Below are positions 14,877 through 25,119 of a stretch of 64,000 nucleotides of DNA, piece by piece. The stretch's first letter is position 1. Each line of letters opens with the position of its first letter. The notes beneath the pieces are model-generated. The model was given only the letters and a program-made list of their open reading frames with translations. It was not told the DNA's origin and made no database searches. The position numbers were made by a program, and so were the translations under genes. Source of the stretch: an uncultured Clostridia bacterium (lineage in GTDB: Bacteria > Bacillota > Clostridia > Christensenellales > Borkfalkiaceae); contig CAMUNT010000002.1 of NCBI GenBank assembly GCA_947090365.1, positions 1 to 64,000 on the forward strand. Direction: 5' to 3'.

Positions 14877-17597
14877 ATGAGTAAAATTGTTTTTAAATCG
14901 AACAGTAAAGACAATAAAGACTTGAAAGACACTAGTGAAACCGCAAAGACAGAACCTGTTGTAAGGGAACCCGTCACTGCAAAAAAAAGCAAAGTTTCAA
15001 AGAAAACTTCTACACGCGCAGAAGAAGAAACGGCGGTAACTGCCGAAAGTGCCGTTATTGAAACGCCTACTGTCGATCCGGCATCCGGCGAAGAAGTGTT
15101 CGACAAAGCAAAGATTATCAAATACTTTAAAAAGCACCCCAAGAAGGCTGTTTCAACCAACGTTGACAGATTTTCACCGAGACTTAATAAAGGACTTACT
15201 TCCGAGCAGGTCCAGACAAGGTTTACACAGTTTCTGTTCAACGATACTAATAAAAAGTATTCCCGTTCGTATGCAAGCATTTTTATAGGCAATATTTTTA
15301 CGTTTTTTAACTTGTTATGTCTAATTGCAAGTATCGCGCTTTTTATTTCAGGAACTAAAGGCATAACGAATTATCTCGTAATTTTTATAACTCTTGCAAA
15401 TATCGGGATAGGTATAATACAGGAAATTCGTTCAAAGCTTTCTATCGATAAACTATCGATTTTGGCTTCAAATTCCGTAAAAGTCATTCGCGACGGTGAA
15501 ACAGTTGAAGTTCCCGTTACCGAAATAGTTATGGATGACGTTATTATACTCGAACTCGGAAATCAGGTTCCTGCCGATTGTATCCTTGCGGAAGGTTCGG
15601 TTGAAGTTAATGAAAGTCTTTTGACGGGCGAATCGATTTCTATAAAGAAAAATATCGGTGACACGCTTTATGCAGGAAGCTTTATTTCAAGCGGAAACGG
15701 CAAATTCAGAGTTGACAAAGTAGGTAAAGAAACTTATCTTGAAAAATTGACCTCAAAAGCAAAGAAATATAAAAAGCCGAAGTCAGAGCTTATGAACTCG
15801 ACCAAGCTTATTATCAAAGCGATTTCTTTCCTTATTTTTCCCATAGCAGTATGGATGTTCTTTGTGGCAAAGGCAGACACCTCCACTATCCCAGACAACG
15901 TGACGGATTTCATTTTCTCGGCTAATATCAATTATGCGATACAGAGGACCTGTTCGGTTGTTATCGGTATGATACCTTCTGGAATGTTGCTTCTGACAAG
16001 CGTTGCACTGGCTTTGGGTATCGTAAGACTTGCAAAAAACCAAACCCTCGTGCAGGATATGTATTCACTTGAAATGCTTGCAAGAGTAAACGTTTTGTGT
16101 CTTGACAAGACCGGAACGATAACGGACGGCAGAATGCGTGTAAACGACTGTGTGATTTTAAACACTGTTGGCGAATACTCGTTAAACGATATAATGGGCA
16201 GTATGCTTGCCGCATTGGACGACAATAATCAGACTTCTATTGCACTGCATAATCATTTCGGAATAAGCAATGCGCTTACTCCCACCGCAACTATCCCATT
16301 CTCGTCAAAAATAAAGCTTTCCGCGGCTTCTTTCGAGGACGTAGGCACGTTCGTAATGGGAGCCCCGGAGTTTGTTTTAAAACCTTACCCGGCAAAGGTT
16401 GAAAAGATTGTAAAAAGCTATGCTCAGATGGGGCTCAGAGTTATTGTTTTGGCGTTCTCGCCGGTGCCAATCGTAGGAGATAAGCTCCCCTCCGTTTTGA
16501 AACCAGTAGCTGTAATTTCCATTGCAGACAATATCCGCGAGGATGCAATCGAAACAATCGGCTGGTTTAATAATAACGACGTTGAAGTAAAAGTTATTTC
16601 AGGCGACAATCCGGTTACCGTTTGCGAGGTTGCTAAACGTGCCGGGATAAAAAATGCGGAAAAATATATTTCGCTTGAAGGTCTTAACGAAAAAGAAGTA
16701 GAAAACGTTGCGAATAAATACACTGTTTTCGGAAGAGTTACGCCTGAACAGAAAGCAATTTTAGTGCGTGCAATTAAAGCCGAAGGAAACACCGTAGCAA
16801 TGACGGGTGACGGCGTAAACGATATTCTTGCATTGAAAGAAGCTGACTGTGCAATTTCAGTTGCATCCGGCAGTGAAGCCGCGCGAAACGTAAGCCATAT
16901 AGTGCTTATGGATAATAATTTCAATAATATGCCGAAGGTAGTTGCCGAGGGCAGACGGGTTATTAACAACATCAAAAACTCCTCCTCGCTGTACCTTATG
17001 AAGACGCTGTTTACTGCAATGCTTGCAATAATCTTCTGTGCAATGGGCGAGGCGTATATATTTATGCCGAAGAATGTTCTGCTTCTAGAAGTAACGGTAA
17101 TTGCTATCCCCTCATTCTTTATTTCGCTTCAACCCAATAAAGAGCGAGTGCAAGGAAAGTTTATTACACACGTAATGAGCGGGGCCGTCGCGGGAGCACT
17201 TACGATGTTGCTATGCGTAATGGCTATGTATATCACAAACGTAGCAAATGCCGAGGAATTCGGCCAACACTATAAAGCAATGTGTATGATGGCTCTTACG
17301 TTCTCAGGATTGGTAATGGTATACAGAATATGCCGACCGCTGAACGCATACCGCGCAGTGCTGTGTCTGAGCGTGCTTGCAGTTACCATAGTTTGCTATG
17401 CGGTTCCAGTACTCGGAAATATGTTCTATGACGGTTGGGATACACTGCATTGGGACTATGCAAAAATACTGATAATCGTCGTCGTAATCGAAGCGGCGTT
17501 CCCCTTATCGGGCTGGATTACAGACCTTATGCATTTCATTCTGCCTTCCTCTACCGGGCGACACAAACAAAAGAAAGAAGAAGCACAAACTAACTAA
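14877..17597 (+). CDS. Large cation-transporting P-type ATPase with disordered N-terminal extension
   Basis: This is a membrane ATPase of about 906 residues. P-type motifs are complete: LLTGES in the actuator domain, LCLDKTGT with the phosphorylated Asp, and MTGDGVND in the phosphorylation domain. Helix M4 reads GMIPSGMLLLTS, placing it near the CtpE group of P-type ATPases rather than heavy-metal or potassium pumps; CtpE has been linked to calcium uptake in mycobacteria, but the ion here is inference. The first 90 residues are a Lys-, Glu- and Thr-rich, low-complexity extension. The start at 14877 is set by the promoter, because the upstream ATG at 14841 lies in the -10 box. It is a single-gene unit divergent from serS. 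Confidence 0.88.
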   Translation: MSKIVFKSNSKDNKDLKDTSETAKTEPVVREPVTAKKSKVSKKTSTRAEEETAVTAESAVIETPTVDPASGEEVFDKAKIIKYFKKHPKKAVSTNVDRFSPRLNKGLTSEQVQTRFTQFLFNDTNKKYSRSYASIFIGNIFTFFNLLCLIASIALFISGTKGITNYLVIFITLANIGIGIIQEIRSKLSIDKLSILASNSVKVIRDGETVEVPVTEIVMDDVIILELGNQVPADCILAEGSVEVNESLLTGESISIKKNIGDTLYAGSFISSGNGKFRVDKVGKETYLEKLTSKAKKYKKPKSELMNSTKLIIKAISFLIFPIAVWMFFVAKADTSTIPDNVTDFIFSANINYAIQRTCSVVIGMIPSGMLLLTSVALALGIVRLAKNQTLVQDMYSLEMLARVNVLCLDKTGTITDGRMRVNDCVILNTVGEYSLNDIMGSMLAALDDNNQTSIALHNHFGISNALTPTATIPFSSKIKLSAASFEDVGTFVMGAPEFVLKPYPAKVEKIVKSYAQMGLRVIVLAFSPVPIVGDKLPSVLKPVAVISIADNIREDAIETIGWFNNNDVEVKVISGDNPVTVCEVAKRAGIKNAEKYISLEGLNEKEVENVANKYTVFGRVTPEQKAILVRAIKAEGNTVAMTGDGVNDILALKEADCAISVASGSEAARNVSHIVLMDNNFNNMPKVVAEGRRVINNIKNSSSLYLMKTLFTAMLAIIFCAMGEAYIFMPKNVLLLEVTVIAIPSFFISLQPNKERVQGKFITHVMSGAVAGALTMLLCVMAMYITNVANAEEFGQHYKAMCMMALTFSGLVMVYRICRPLNAYRAVLCLSVLAVTIVCYAVPVLGNMFYDGWDTLHWDYAKILIIVVVIEAAFPLSGWITDLMHFILPSSTGRHKQKKEEAQTN

Positions 17598-17659
17598 CAC
17601 AATTTTAAAGCTTCGACATAAAGGTATCTGTTATATGGATTTCCTTGTTGGCAAAGAAA

Positions 17660-17696
17660 TAGCGCACTATCTTCGCTTGAGAAGTATAGTGCGCTA
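17660..17696. terminator. Long hairpin after the P-type ATPase gene
   Basis: Arms TAGCGCACTAT (17660-17670) and ATAGTGCGCTA (17686-17696) with an inner CTTC/GAAG stem. The following sequence is TACTTTAT rather than a pure T-run, so termination strength on the plus strand is uncertain. Confidence 0.6.
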
Positions 17697-17744
17697 TACT
17701 TTATAAAAAAATATAAAGATAAATTGCAATTTATATTCTTAAAA

Positions 17745-18179
17745 TTATAAACCTATTTTCACCTCGTAAATTGTAGTTCCAATCAAAATAGCTACAATAA
17801 CTAATTCTGCGCAAGAAAGAATAACTATTCCCTTGATGCGGTCGGGGAAAATTTTATCGGGATTTTCGGCTAAATATTGAATTTTATCGCCGACCCTGAA
17901 TGTTATTCTTGTTATGCCACTTGAAACCGGCTCTTGAAAATAAGTTATAAATTCATCGTCGTCAACTATAATCGTTATTTCAAGCTTACCGGAATAAAAT
18001 TTAACATTGCGGTCGGTAATACCGTTTATTTTAATAATTTCAGCGGTTTCATATTTTTCAAAAATACGATAGTGTAATGCCAACACTAAAAAAAACGCAG
18101 TAAACATTATAACCGAGCCAACTAACCAACAAATATATCTAAATGATATTTTTCTTTTGTTTCCGTATTTGTCTATCAT
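17745..18179 (-). CDS. Small membrane protein, DUF3592-like
   Basis: The 144-residue protein has two membrane helices (about residues 14-36 and 117-140) with a beta-rich region between them. This arrangement, with FRVGDKIQYLAENPDK before the second helix, resembles the DUF3592 family of membrane proteins with no known function. The gene is AT-rich relative to its neighbours. It is a single-gene unit with its own extended -10 promoter upstream. I assign no biochemical role. Confidence 0.7.
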   Translation of the reverse strand: MIDKYGNKRKISFRYICWLVGSVIMFTAFFLVLALHYRIFEKYETAEIIKINGITDRNVKFYSGKLEITIIVDDDEFITYFQEPVSSGITRITFRVGDKIQYLAENPDKIFPDRIKGIVILSCAELVIVAILIGTTIYEVKIGL

Positions 18180-18214
18180 ATTTAATCCGTTAAATTACTG
18201 ACTATAGTAGTTTC

Positions 18215-18243
18215 ATTATAGCATACACCTACTAAAAAAGCAA
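18215..18243 (-). promoter_or_regulatory. Sigma-A promoter with extended -10
   Basis: TTGCTT (18238-18243), 17 bp, TATAAT (18215-18220) preceded by TGC. It drives the 144-residue membrane protein with a leader of about 29 nt. Confidence 0.75.
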
Positions 18244-18314
18244 TGACTGATTATCATCTTTACTCTATCCCTATTAAATACACCCTTATGCCGAAGCTTT
18301 TATTTTCAAAATTA

Positions 18315-18344
18315 AAACCGACGAAACATTAATTCCGTCGGTTT
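18315..18344 (-). terminator. Terminator of the gyrB-gyrA operon
   Basis: Arms 18315-18323 and 18336-18344 (AAACCGACG with CGTCGGTTT), 9 bp downstream of the gyrA stop and followed on the minus strand by TAATTTT. Confidence 0.85.
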
Positions 18345-18352
18345 ATTTTTTA

Positions 18353-20932
18353 TTATTCTTCTATTTCGTCAACACCGACGCCGTTATTTTCCTCTATTGC
18401 GGGAGGCGCTGCAGTGACTTCAGGCGCGGCTTCGGCAAGTGCTTCAGCTGCCTCATCTTCGTCTTTTGCGGTGAGAGCAACTGTTGCAACTACGCCTTTT
18501 TTAAGACGCATAAGCCTTACACCTTTGGTGTTTCTGCCGATATGTGAGATGCTGTCACAGTGCATTCTGATAATAGTTCCGTTGTCGGAAATAAGCATTA
18601 CGTCATCTGCATCGGTAACCTGCTTCATATTGACAAGGTAACCAGTTACTTCGTTGAATATACCTGCCTTAATACCTTTTCCTGCTCTGCCCTGAACTCT
18701 GTAATCTTCGATATCGGTCCTCTTACCGTAGCCGTTAGACGTGACGGTCAGAACATCCTTACTTTCGTCTACGACGAGCATATCGACAAGGCAGTCTTCA
18801 CTTGAAAGCTTCATTGCTTTTACGCCTGCCGTATCTCTGCCCATTGTACGGATATGACGCTCATCAAATCGGATACATTTACCCGAACGCGACGCAATCA
18901 TAATTTCGTTGTGTCCGGTTGTGAGCACCACTGACATTAAATCGTCGCCCTCGTTCAGTCTTATAGCAATTTTACCGTTTTTATTGATATGGTTGAATTC
19001 ACTTAATCTGGTCTTTTTAATTAGTCCGTTGCGCGTAGCAAATGCTATAGTACCGCGCATATCTGACTGAACGGGCATAAGCGTATTAATTTTTTCGTCC
19101 TGTGCAATCGGAACTATATTTACAACTGCCCTGCCACGTGCAATGCGGGTTGCTTCCGGAATTTCATATGCCTTTATGCGATACACCCTGCCCTTATTCG
19201 AGAAGAGAAGAATATCGTCGTGCGACGAGCAAACGAACATTCTTTCAACAAAGTCCTCTTCTTTGGGCTTGTGGGCCGTTATTCCTTTTCCTCCGCGGTT
19301 CTGTGCGTGGTATTCGGAAACGGGTAATCTCTTTACGTATCCGGTATGCGTCATTGAAATTACAACCTGCTCAATAGGAATAAGGTCAGCGTCTACGATT
19401 TCACCGTCTAGATCTACCGCAATTTCGGTCCTTCTTTCGGAAGGATATTTACGCTTAATTTCCAGAAGGTCGTTCTTTATAATATCGAGTACTCTGCTTT
19501 CATGAGAAAGAATATCTTTAAAGTCTGCTATCATAAGTTCAAGGCTGTTAAGTTCTTCCTTTAACTTATCGACTTCAAGATGCGACAGCCTGTATAAACG
19601 AAGCTCTGCAACAGCGTTAGCCTGTCTTTCGTCAAGTTCGAACTTAGCGGTAAGCTTCTGAACGCAGTCTGTCTTATCCTTAGCCTCACGACAAACCTTT
19701 ACCACCTCGTCAATACTTGCCTGCGCAATAACGAGTCCGCGCAAAATATGAGCTCTTTCCTCCGTCTTATTCAAATCGAACTTAGTACGGCGAATTATTA
19801 TGTCTTTCTGATGTTCGAGATAATAATATATAAATTCTCTTAAATTAAGAATTTTGGGAGTACCGTCAACAAGCGCAAGCATGCAAAGTCCGTCGGAAAT
19901 CTGTAAATTTGTATGCTTGTACAGAGTATTTAAAACCACCTGGGGATTTGCGTCTTTTTTAAGTTCGATAACTATGCGCATACCGTCCCTGTCGGACTCT
20001 TCGCGTATATCGGATATCCCGTCTATCTTCTTATCCTTAACCATATCTGCCATGCTTTCGATAAGCTTTGCCTTGTTGACCTGGTAGGGAATTTCAGTAA
20101 CTACTATGCGGTTTTTGACTATGTTGCCACTTTTATATTCTTCAACTTCGCAACGGGAACGGATTATTATACTGCCTTTACCGGTTCTGTACGCGCGCTT
20201 GATGCCCTGTCTGCCCATAATAAGCGCACCAGTAGGAAAATCAGGCGCGGGAATATACTGCATAAGCTCTTCCACGTCGATTTCGGGATTGTCAATCATT
20301 GCTACGACGCCGTCGATTACTTCGCCTAAATTATGAGGCGGAATGTTGGTTGCCATACCTACGGCTATACCGTCCGAACCGTTTACAAGCATATTCGGGA
20401 AACGCGACGGAAGCACCGTAGGTTGCATACCGGTGTCGTCAAATGTCGGATAAAAATCAACCGTTTCCTTATCAAGGTCGCGAAGCATTTCGGAAGAAAG
20501 CTTTGAAAGCCTTGCTTCCGTATATCTCATTGCCGCGGCAGGGTCACCGTCCACCGAGCCGAAGTTTCCATGTCCTTCGATAAGAGGAAAATTAATCGAG
20601 AAATCCTGCGCAAGTCTTACAAGCGCATCGTATACCGAACTGTCGCCGTGGGGATGATATTTACCTAAGCAATCACCGACTATACGTGCACATTTTCGGA
20701 ACGCTTTATCTGAATATAAACCCAATTCGTGCATTGAATACAAAATACGCCTATGGACGGGTTTAAGGCCGTCCCTTACGTCGGGAATTGCACGCGACAC
20801 GTTGACCGCCATAGCATAGGCTATAAACGATTTTTTAAGTTCTTCATCGACTTCTACGTCTAAAAATTTAGTCATCGCAAGAGTTTTGACAAACTCTTCG
20901 GTAAGCTCGGCACTCGTTTCTTTTTTAGCCAT
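18353..20932 (-). CDS. gyrA: DNA gyrase subunit A
   Basis: This is the breakage-reunion subunit of DNA gyrase, which introduces negative supercoils with GyrB. The catalytic Tyr lies in AMRYTEARL (about residue 136). The quinolone region reads [20 protein letters not shown] and carries Ser and Asp at the two key positions, the drug-susceptible type. The C-terminal beta-pinwheel contains the GyrA box as QNRGGKG, which separates it from ParC. The 859 residues end in an Ala- and Glu-rich acidic tail. It follows gyrB by 11 bp in the same operon. The frame starts at an ATG preceded by GGAGGGATAAG. Confidence 0.97.
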   Translation of the reverse strand: MAKKETSAELTEEFVKTLAMTKFLDVEVDEELKKSFIAYAMAVNVSRAIPDVRDGLKPVHRRILYSMHELGLYSDKAFRKCARIVGDCLGKYHPHGDSSVYDALVRLAQDFSINFPLIEGHGNFGSVDGDPAAAMRYTEARLSKLSSEMLRDLDKETVDFYPTFDDTGMQPTVLPSRFPNMLVNGSDGIAVGMATNIPPHNLGEVIDGVVAMIDNPEIDVEELMQYIPAPDFPTGALIMGRQGIKRAYRTGKGSIIIRSRCEVEEYKSGNIVKNRIVVTEIPYQVNKAKLIESMADMVKDKKIDGISDIREESDRDGMRIVIELKKDANPQVVLNTLYKHTNLQISDGLCMLALVDGTPKILNLREFIYYYLEHQKDIIIRRTKFDLNKTEERAHILRGLVIAQASIDEVVKVCREAKDKTDCVQKLTAKFELDERQANAVAELRLYRLSHLEVDKLKEELNSLELMIADFKDILSHESRVLDIIKNDLLEIKRKYPSERRTEIAVDLDGEIVDADLIPIEQVVISMTHTGYVKRLPVSEYHAQNRGGKGITAHKPKEEDFVERMFVCSSHDDILLFSNKGRVYRIKAYEIPEATRIARGRAVVNIVPIAQDEKINTLMPVQSDMRGTIAFATRNGLIKKTRLSEFNHINKNGKIAIRLNEGDDLMSVVLTTGHNEIMIASRSGKCIRFDERHIRTMGRDTAGVKAMKLSSEDCLVDMLVVDESKDVLTVTSNGYGKRTDIEDYRVQGRAGKGIKAGIFNEVTGYLVNMKQVTDADDVMLISDNGTIIRMHCDSISHIGRNTKGVRLMRLKKGVVATVALTAKDEDEAAEALAEAAPEVTAAPPAIEENNGVGVDEIEE

Positions 20933-20943
20933 CTTATCCCTCC

Positions 20944-22869
20944 TTATACGTCAAGCTCTTCAACAAGCTTAGCATTTTCTTCAATGAACTGTCTTCTGAG
21001 CTCCGGCTGTTCACCCATCAGCAATGAGAAGTATTTATCCGCCTCTACGGCGTCCTCAACGTTAATTCTGACAAGAGTACGCCTTGCGGGGTCCATAGTG
21101 GTTTCCCACAGCTGTTCTTTATTCATTTCACCGAGACCTTTATAACGTTGCAACTCGAATTTGCCCGGATGAGTATTCCTGAAATCTTCCAGTGCCTTAT
21201 CGTCGTAAAGATAAGTATCGGGAATTCCTTTGCCCGAAACCTTGTAAAGAGGCGGTTGGGCGGCATATACGTGTCCGTTTTCAACCAAAGGGCGCATATA
21301 GCGGAAGAAGAACGTCAAAAGCAATATCCTTATATGCGAGCCGTCAACGTCCGCGTCGGTCATAATTATAATTCTGTCGTATCTTAATTTGCTTTCATCG
21401 AAATTTTCGTGAATTCCGCAACCGAAAGCCGTAATCATTGCTTTGATTTCCTCGTTGCTGAGGGCGCGGTCGAGTCTCACCTTCTCTACGTTGAGTATTT
21501 TACCTCTTAACGGCAAAATTGCCTGAAAGCGTCTGTCCCTGCCCTGTTTTGCCGTACCGCCTGCACTGTCTCCCTCAACGATATAAATTTCGCAAAGTTC
21601 GGGGCGCTTGTCGGAGCAATCTGCAAGCTTTCCGGGAAGCTTCGTGCTTTCAAGCACGCCTTTTCTGTGCGTTTCCTCACGGGCAAGCCTTGCCGCTTCT
21701 CTTGCGCGCTGAGCCGTAAGACAGCGCATAATAAGTTCACGCGTTTCGGAAGGATGTTCTTCAAGGTACATACCGAATTTTTCGGTAACCGCCTTTGCAA
21801 CGAAACCTCTTACGTAGGTAGAACAAAGTTTGCTTTTTGTCTGACTTTCGTACTGCGCGTTAGCGATTTTTACTGATACAACCGCGGTTATACCTTCACG
21901 CACGTCGTCACCCGACAGCTTCATATTATCTTTAAGAATATTCAGCTTTCTGCCCGCATCGTTAATAACCTTAGTTAAAGCCGATTTAAATCCTTCGAGA
22001 TGGGTACCGCCGTCCGGCTGGCGAATATTATTTGAGAAAGGGAAAATCTGTTCGGTATAACTGCTGTTGTACTGAATTGCGATTTCAAGGAATTTATCGT
22101 CACCCTCCGAATCTTCGAAATATACGGGTTTAGGGAAAAGAACTTCTTTGCCCTTATTTATATCCTGAATAAAGTGTACTACACCGCCCTCGTAACAGAA
22201 AGTATCCGAACGCACTTTTTCGCCACGCTTGTCCGTAAGCGTAAGCGTCAGTCCCTTATTGAGATACGAAAGCTCCCTCAAAAGAGTTTTTAACGTATCG
22301 TAATTAAATTCAATCGTTTCAAAAACGGTTGCATCGGGGTGAAAAGTTATCGTCGTTCCCGTAAGATCGGTCTTAGCTACTGCCTTTAAAGGCTTTTCGG
22401 GCACACCGCAATGATAAACCTGCCTGTAAAGATGTCCGTTTTGAGCGACTTCGGCAACAAGCGTATCGGAAAGTGCATTCACGCAAGAAACGCCGACTCC
22501 ATGCAAGCCTGACGATATTTTATATCCGCCTGCTTTATTTCCGCCGCCGAATTTTCCGCCTGCATTCAGATTTGTCAAAGCAAGCTCGACTCCGCTTATA
22601 CCCTCTTCCTTATTAATACCCGTAGGTATTCCTCTTCCGTTATCCTTAACGGAACACGAACCGTCTTCGGTAATAACGACGTCAATCCTGTCGCAATAAC
22701 CTGCAAGCGCTTCGTCAATGGAGTTATCGATAACTTCTCTGACAAGGCAGTGCAGACCTTTTTCGTCTGTCGGTCCGATATACATACCGGGGTGTTCCCT
22801 TACGGGTTCAAGCCCTTTAAGGGCTTTCAGACTGTTTGCGTCGTACTCACGATTGATTTTATTAGGCAT
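20944..22869 (-). CDS. gyrB: DNA gyrase subunit B
   Basis: This is the ATPase subunit of gyrase, of 641 residues. The GHKL ATP-binding site is visible with [24 protein letters not shown] and the lid [14 protein letters not shown]. The TOPRIM domain carries EGDSAGG and [10 protein letters not shown], and the C-terminus has [10 protein letters not shown]. Length matches the short (non-enterobacterial) GyrB form. It starts at an ATG with AGAGGTG 5 bp upstream and lies first in the gyrB-gyrA operon. ParE is the only serious alternative, but the partner gene has a GyrA box. Confidence 0.96.
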   Translation of the reverse strand: MPNKINREYDANSLKALKGLEPVREHPGMYIGPTDEKGLHCLVREVIDNSIDEALAGYCDRIDVVITEDGSCSVKDNGRGIPTGINKEEGISGVELALTNLNAGGKFGGGNKAGGYKISSGLHGVGVSCVNALSDTLVAEVAQNGHLYRQVYHCGVPEKPLKAVAKTDLTGTTITFHPDATVFETIEFNYDTLKTLLRELSYLNKGLTLTLTDKRGEKVRSDTFCYEGGVVHFIQDINKGKEVLFPKPVYFEDSEGDDKFLEIAIQYNSSYTEQIFPFSNNIRQPDGGTHLEGFKSALTKVINDAGRKLNILKDNMKLSGDDVREGITAVVSVKIANAQYESQTKSKLCSTYVRGFVAKAVTEKFGMYLEEHPSETRELIMRCLTAQRAREAARLAREETHRKGVLESTKLPGKLADCSDKRPELCEIYIVEGDSAGGTAKQGRDRRFQAILPLRGKILNVEKVRLDRALSNEEIKAMITAFGCGIHENFDESKLRYDRIIIMTDADVDGSHIRILLLTFFFRYMRPLVENGHVYAAQPPLYKVSGKGIPDTYLYDDKALEDFRNTHPGKFELQRYKGLGEMNKEQLWETTMDPARRTLVRINVEDAVEADKYFSLLMGEQPELRRQFIEENAKLVEELDV

Positions 22870-22897
22870 TTTTCACCTCTGATTTTTCTTTGATTTT

Positions 22898-22926
22898 ATT
22901 ATACCATATTATATAATTAAAAGCAA
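22898..22926 (-). promoter_or_regulatory. gyrB-gyrA sigma-A promoter
   Basis: TTGCTT (22921-22926), 17 bp, TATAAT (22898-22903) preceded by TGG as an extended -10. The leader is about 20 nt and contains the AGAGGTG ribosome binding site. Confidence 0.8.
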
Positions 22927-22951
22927 ATTTTTGGCGTGAAAATTGCCGTTT

Positions 22952-22981
22952 TTGAATTAAAATTTTTTAATTTTACATACT
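22952..22981 (+). promoter_or_regulatory. Candidate promoter for the 51-residue zinc protein
   Basis: TTGAAT (22952-22957), 18 bp, CATACT (22976-22981), then 6 bp to the ATG. The match is weaker than the other promoters, but the 6-bp spacing repeats the leaderless arrangement seen elsewhere in this window. Confidence 0.5.
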
Positions 22982-22987
22982 TATTTT

Positions 22988-23143
22988 ATGGAAAAATTTA
23001 ACTGCAAAAATATGGCAAATTTCGACTGTTGCGAAGACTTTTTCGAGTGCGGAACGTGCGGAAACCACGTATGCAAAACAAAAGCCGAGCTATGGAGCAG
23101 AGTCTGCCCGCACTGTTTCGGAAGACTATACAGAATAAATTGA
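22988..23143 (+). CDS. 51-residue Cys-rich zinc-ribbon-like protein
   Basis: A short frame encodes 51 residues with eight cysteines and two histidines. It contains two CxxC knuckles, ECGTCGNHVC in the middle and VCPHCFGRLYRI at the end, spaced as in a one-zinc ribbon, plus an upstream FDCCEDF. It has no signal peptide. The family is not recognised. Small zinc ribbons of this size often bind RNA, DNA or a partner enzyme. The frame starts 6 bp after a candidate -10 box and is followed, after 47 bp, by a strong hairpin terminator, so it has the layout of a complete single-gene unit. Confidence 0.7.
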   Translation: MEKFNCKNMANFDCCEDFFECGTCGNHVCKTKAELWSRVCPHCFGRLYRIN

Positions 23144-23190
23144 GCTTTCATAAAAAACGATTTTGTTCTGTAATGTAAATTAAATTCTAT

Positions 23191-23236
23191 AAAAGTAGCC
23201 CGATAACTTCATAATTGAAGACATCGGGCTACTTTT
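23191..23236. terminator. Strong bidirectional terminator
   Basis: Perfect 14-bp arms (23191-23204 with 23223-23236) plus an inner CTTCA/TGAAG helix. The right arm ends in the stop codon of the minus-strand M50 protease gene, and the structure also follows the 51-residue gene. Confidence 0.9.
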
Positions 23237-23994
23237 CATTTCATATATTGCTGTTTTAATTCCTCGCAGCGTGTACGCCATTTTTCTGCGTTCGCGCTGT
23301 CCCCTTTGGCCGAAAAATATTCGAAGCGAAGCTCGCACAAAGATATGAAGCTTATGTCGTCCTCGCGGATTTGCGGCAGGTCGAAGAGAAGCTTTTCATC
23401 TATTTCGTTTATCGGCTTGCTACCCAAAATCTGTGCCTGAACGTTCAGCACTGAAAGCATAACCTTTGCTTCGTCGCCGTTTTTTATAAGCTCGTAAATT
23501 ATTTCGCCGTCACTTTTGCCGTTATCGAAGTTAAAAGGCAGGGCGTTTAATGCAAGCAGGTGAAACGATGCGGGCATCAGTGCGCACAAACCCGTAGGCA
23601 CCGCAGGAACACACAGTGCAACAATACCTAAAATTATAAAAATTAAATTTGCAACCGCTCCTCCTGATGCCGTAAAAATAATCCTTGCCCGAAGATTTTT
23701 GGCTGTTTTAGGTATAATTTTACAGCTTGACGCTTCCCACCAATTTAAGAAAGTCTCCTCTAAAAAAATTAAAACGCTTCCACTGTCGGGAACAGCTTTA
23801 ATTTTAACCGTAGCGCCGAAGAGCATATGCCCCAGCTCGTGCACAATTGAAGCAAGAGGAAACGAAAAAACCATTACTATACCGACTGCAATTGCCGACA
23901 TCCAGTTTGAGGTGTCGAATATAACTTTTATTCCGCAAATCGTCAAAAGCACGAAGGTTGCGATTTTTACGGCTATCGACCAAATAGTTTTCAT
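23236..23994 (-). CDS. M50-like membrane zinc metalloprotease (site-2 protease-like)
   Basis: This integral membrane protein of 252 residues has four or five hydrophobic segments. HELGH at about residues 53-57 provides two zinc His and the catalytic Glu, and NALPFNFDNGKSDG at about 148-161 carries the third ligand Asp typical of site-2 proteases. The C-terminal 75 residues are soluble, helical and acidic. It is not an obvious SpoIVFB or RseP (no PDZ domain), so it represents a divergent branch. Its ATG overlaps the ppx stop by 4 bp. Placement at the end of a yabP-yabQ-divIC operon suggests envelope or sporulation work; its substrate is unknown. Confidence 0.82.
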   Translation of the reverse strand: MKTIWSIAVKIATFVLLTICGIKVIFDTSNWMSAIAVGIVMVFSFPLASIVHELGHMLFGATVKIKAVPDSGSVLIFLEETFLNWWEASSCKIIPKTAKNLRARIIFTASGGAVANLIFIILGIVALCVPAVPTGLCALMPASFHLLALNALPFNFDNGKSDGEIIYELIKNGDEAKVMLSVLNVQAQILGSKPINEIDEKLLFDLPQIREDDISFISLCELRFEYFSAKGDSANAEKWRTRCEELKQQYMK

Positions 23995-24854
23995 TTGTTA
24001 TCCTTATAGAGAAGATAACCTTCCAGATTATCATTTTCTGATACTGTGATTTTCGAAATATTCATATACTGCATAAGTCTGTACAGGAACAGACTTGCAC
24101 CCGCTATCACGTCGGCGCGCCATATTACAACTCCGCCGAGCTGTTTAATCTCATCCACCGTCATACTTAAAAACTTTTCAGCCATCGAACCGACTTCATC
24201 TACCGTCAACGGTGTACCGTGGATGATTGCAGGGTCGTATTCTGTAAGCTTATGTTTGACGGCGGCAAGCGTAGTTGCCGTACCGCTGATGCCGTACATC
24301 GAATAAGTGCCGGCATCGAAACTGCCGTAACCGCTCAGTTTTTCGCTTATATATTTTTCAAGCTTGTCCCTGTCGTGGCCGCAGACATCCAAAAGCCTAA
24401 CCGCGCCGGCATCAACGCTTTTGGTATAAACTGTTTCCCCGTTTTTGCGTACGGTAACTTCACAGCTTGCACCGCCCAAGTCGATAATTCCGCCGTCGGC
24501 GTTGCCAAGGGCGCCCAAAAGCCCGATTTCAGCTTCTGTTTCACCGCTTATGACGTCAACCAGAATGCCGTAAAACCGTTTCATATATTCGACGAAATCG
24601 TTGCCGTTTAACGCGGAACGAACGGAAGCCGTTGCAAATACAAACACTCTTTCGGCGCCGTCACATTCAGCTTGGGCTTTAAAGTCAGCAACGACCTTCG
24701 ACGTTCGTTTAATTGCCATTGACGTTATTCTGCCGGTAAGAGCCAATCCCTCGCCTAAACGCGTGGTTTGTATCCTTTTATATAAAGTTTTTCCGTCTGC
24801 CGATAATGCAAGGCGGACGGAATTTGAACCAATATCAATGATACCTGTTTTCAT
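23991..24854 (-). CDS. Ppx/GppA-family phosphatase
   Basis: This 287-residue member of the ASKHA fold hydrolyses polyphosphate or pppGpp. The phosphate-1 loop reads IDIGSNSVRLAL at the N-terminus, and ATASVRSALNG and DLGGASCEV are the other nucleotide/phosphate loops. It has only the core two-domain module, without the HD-like C-terminal extension of long Ppx proteins, as is usual in Firmicutes. Substrate choice cannot be decided. It is the fourth gene of the yabP operon, 7 bp after divIC, and overlaps the M50 protease gene. Confidence 0.9.
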   Translation of the reverse strand: MKTGIIDIGSNSVRLALSADGKTLYKRIQTTRLGEGLALTGRITSMAIKRTSKVVADFKAQAECDGAERVFVFATASVRSALNGNDFVEYMKRFYGILVDVISGETEAEIGLLGALGNADGGIIDLGGASCEVTVRKNGETVYTKSVDAGAVRLLDVCGHDRDKLEKYISEKLSGYGSFDAGTYSMYGISGTATTLAAVKHKLTEYDPAIIHGTPLTVDEVGSMAEKFLSMTVDEIKQLGGVVIWRADVIAGASLFLYRLMQYMNISKITVSENDNLEGYLLYKDNK

Positions 24855-24861
24855 AAGAATT

Positions 24862-25119
24862 CTAATCTCCGAAAACGAAGCCGTACTGATAGGCGAGGTC
24901 TAAAAGCCCATCATACGTTGTATAGTATTCGTATTTTTTATCTATAGACTCAATTTTATCCTCGTAAGATTCTATCTGAGTTTTCAAATCATCCCTTTCT
25001 CTCGATGCAATCTTAATGAAAACCAGCTGATAAATAATTACAGCTACAAGGACAGCTATCAGCAATATTACGTTGACGGTAACAGCCGCTATTATGCGGT
25101 TGCGCTTTTCATCAGTCAT
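24862..25119 (-). CDS. divIC: Septum formation initiator, DivIC/FtsL-like
   Basis: This bitopic membrane protein of 85 residues has a short basic cytosolic N-terminus, one membrane helix (about 9-31) and an extracytoplasmic coiled coil (about 37-62) rich in Glu, Asp and Lys. DivIC pairs with FtsL and FtsB-like proteins in the divisome. Assignment rests on this architecture and on the gene order yabP-yabQ-divIC known from Bacillus. It overlaps the yabQ end by 8 bp. Confidence 0.85.
   Translation of the reverse strand: MTDEKRNRIIAAVTVNVILLIAVLVAVIIYQLVFIKIASRERDDLKTQIESYEDKIESIDKKYEYYTTYDGLLDLAYQYGFVFGD

Noticed and set aside
14739..14880. T-box riboswitch upstream of serS
   Set aside because: The region holds a normal promoter and a short leader with GGAGG. 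There is no specifier loop, no TGGN-type antiterminator bulge and no leader terminator.
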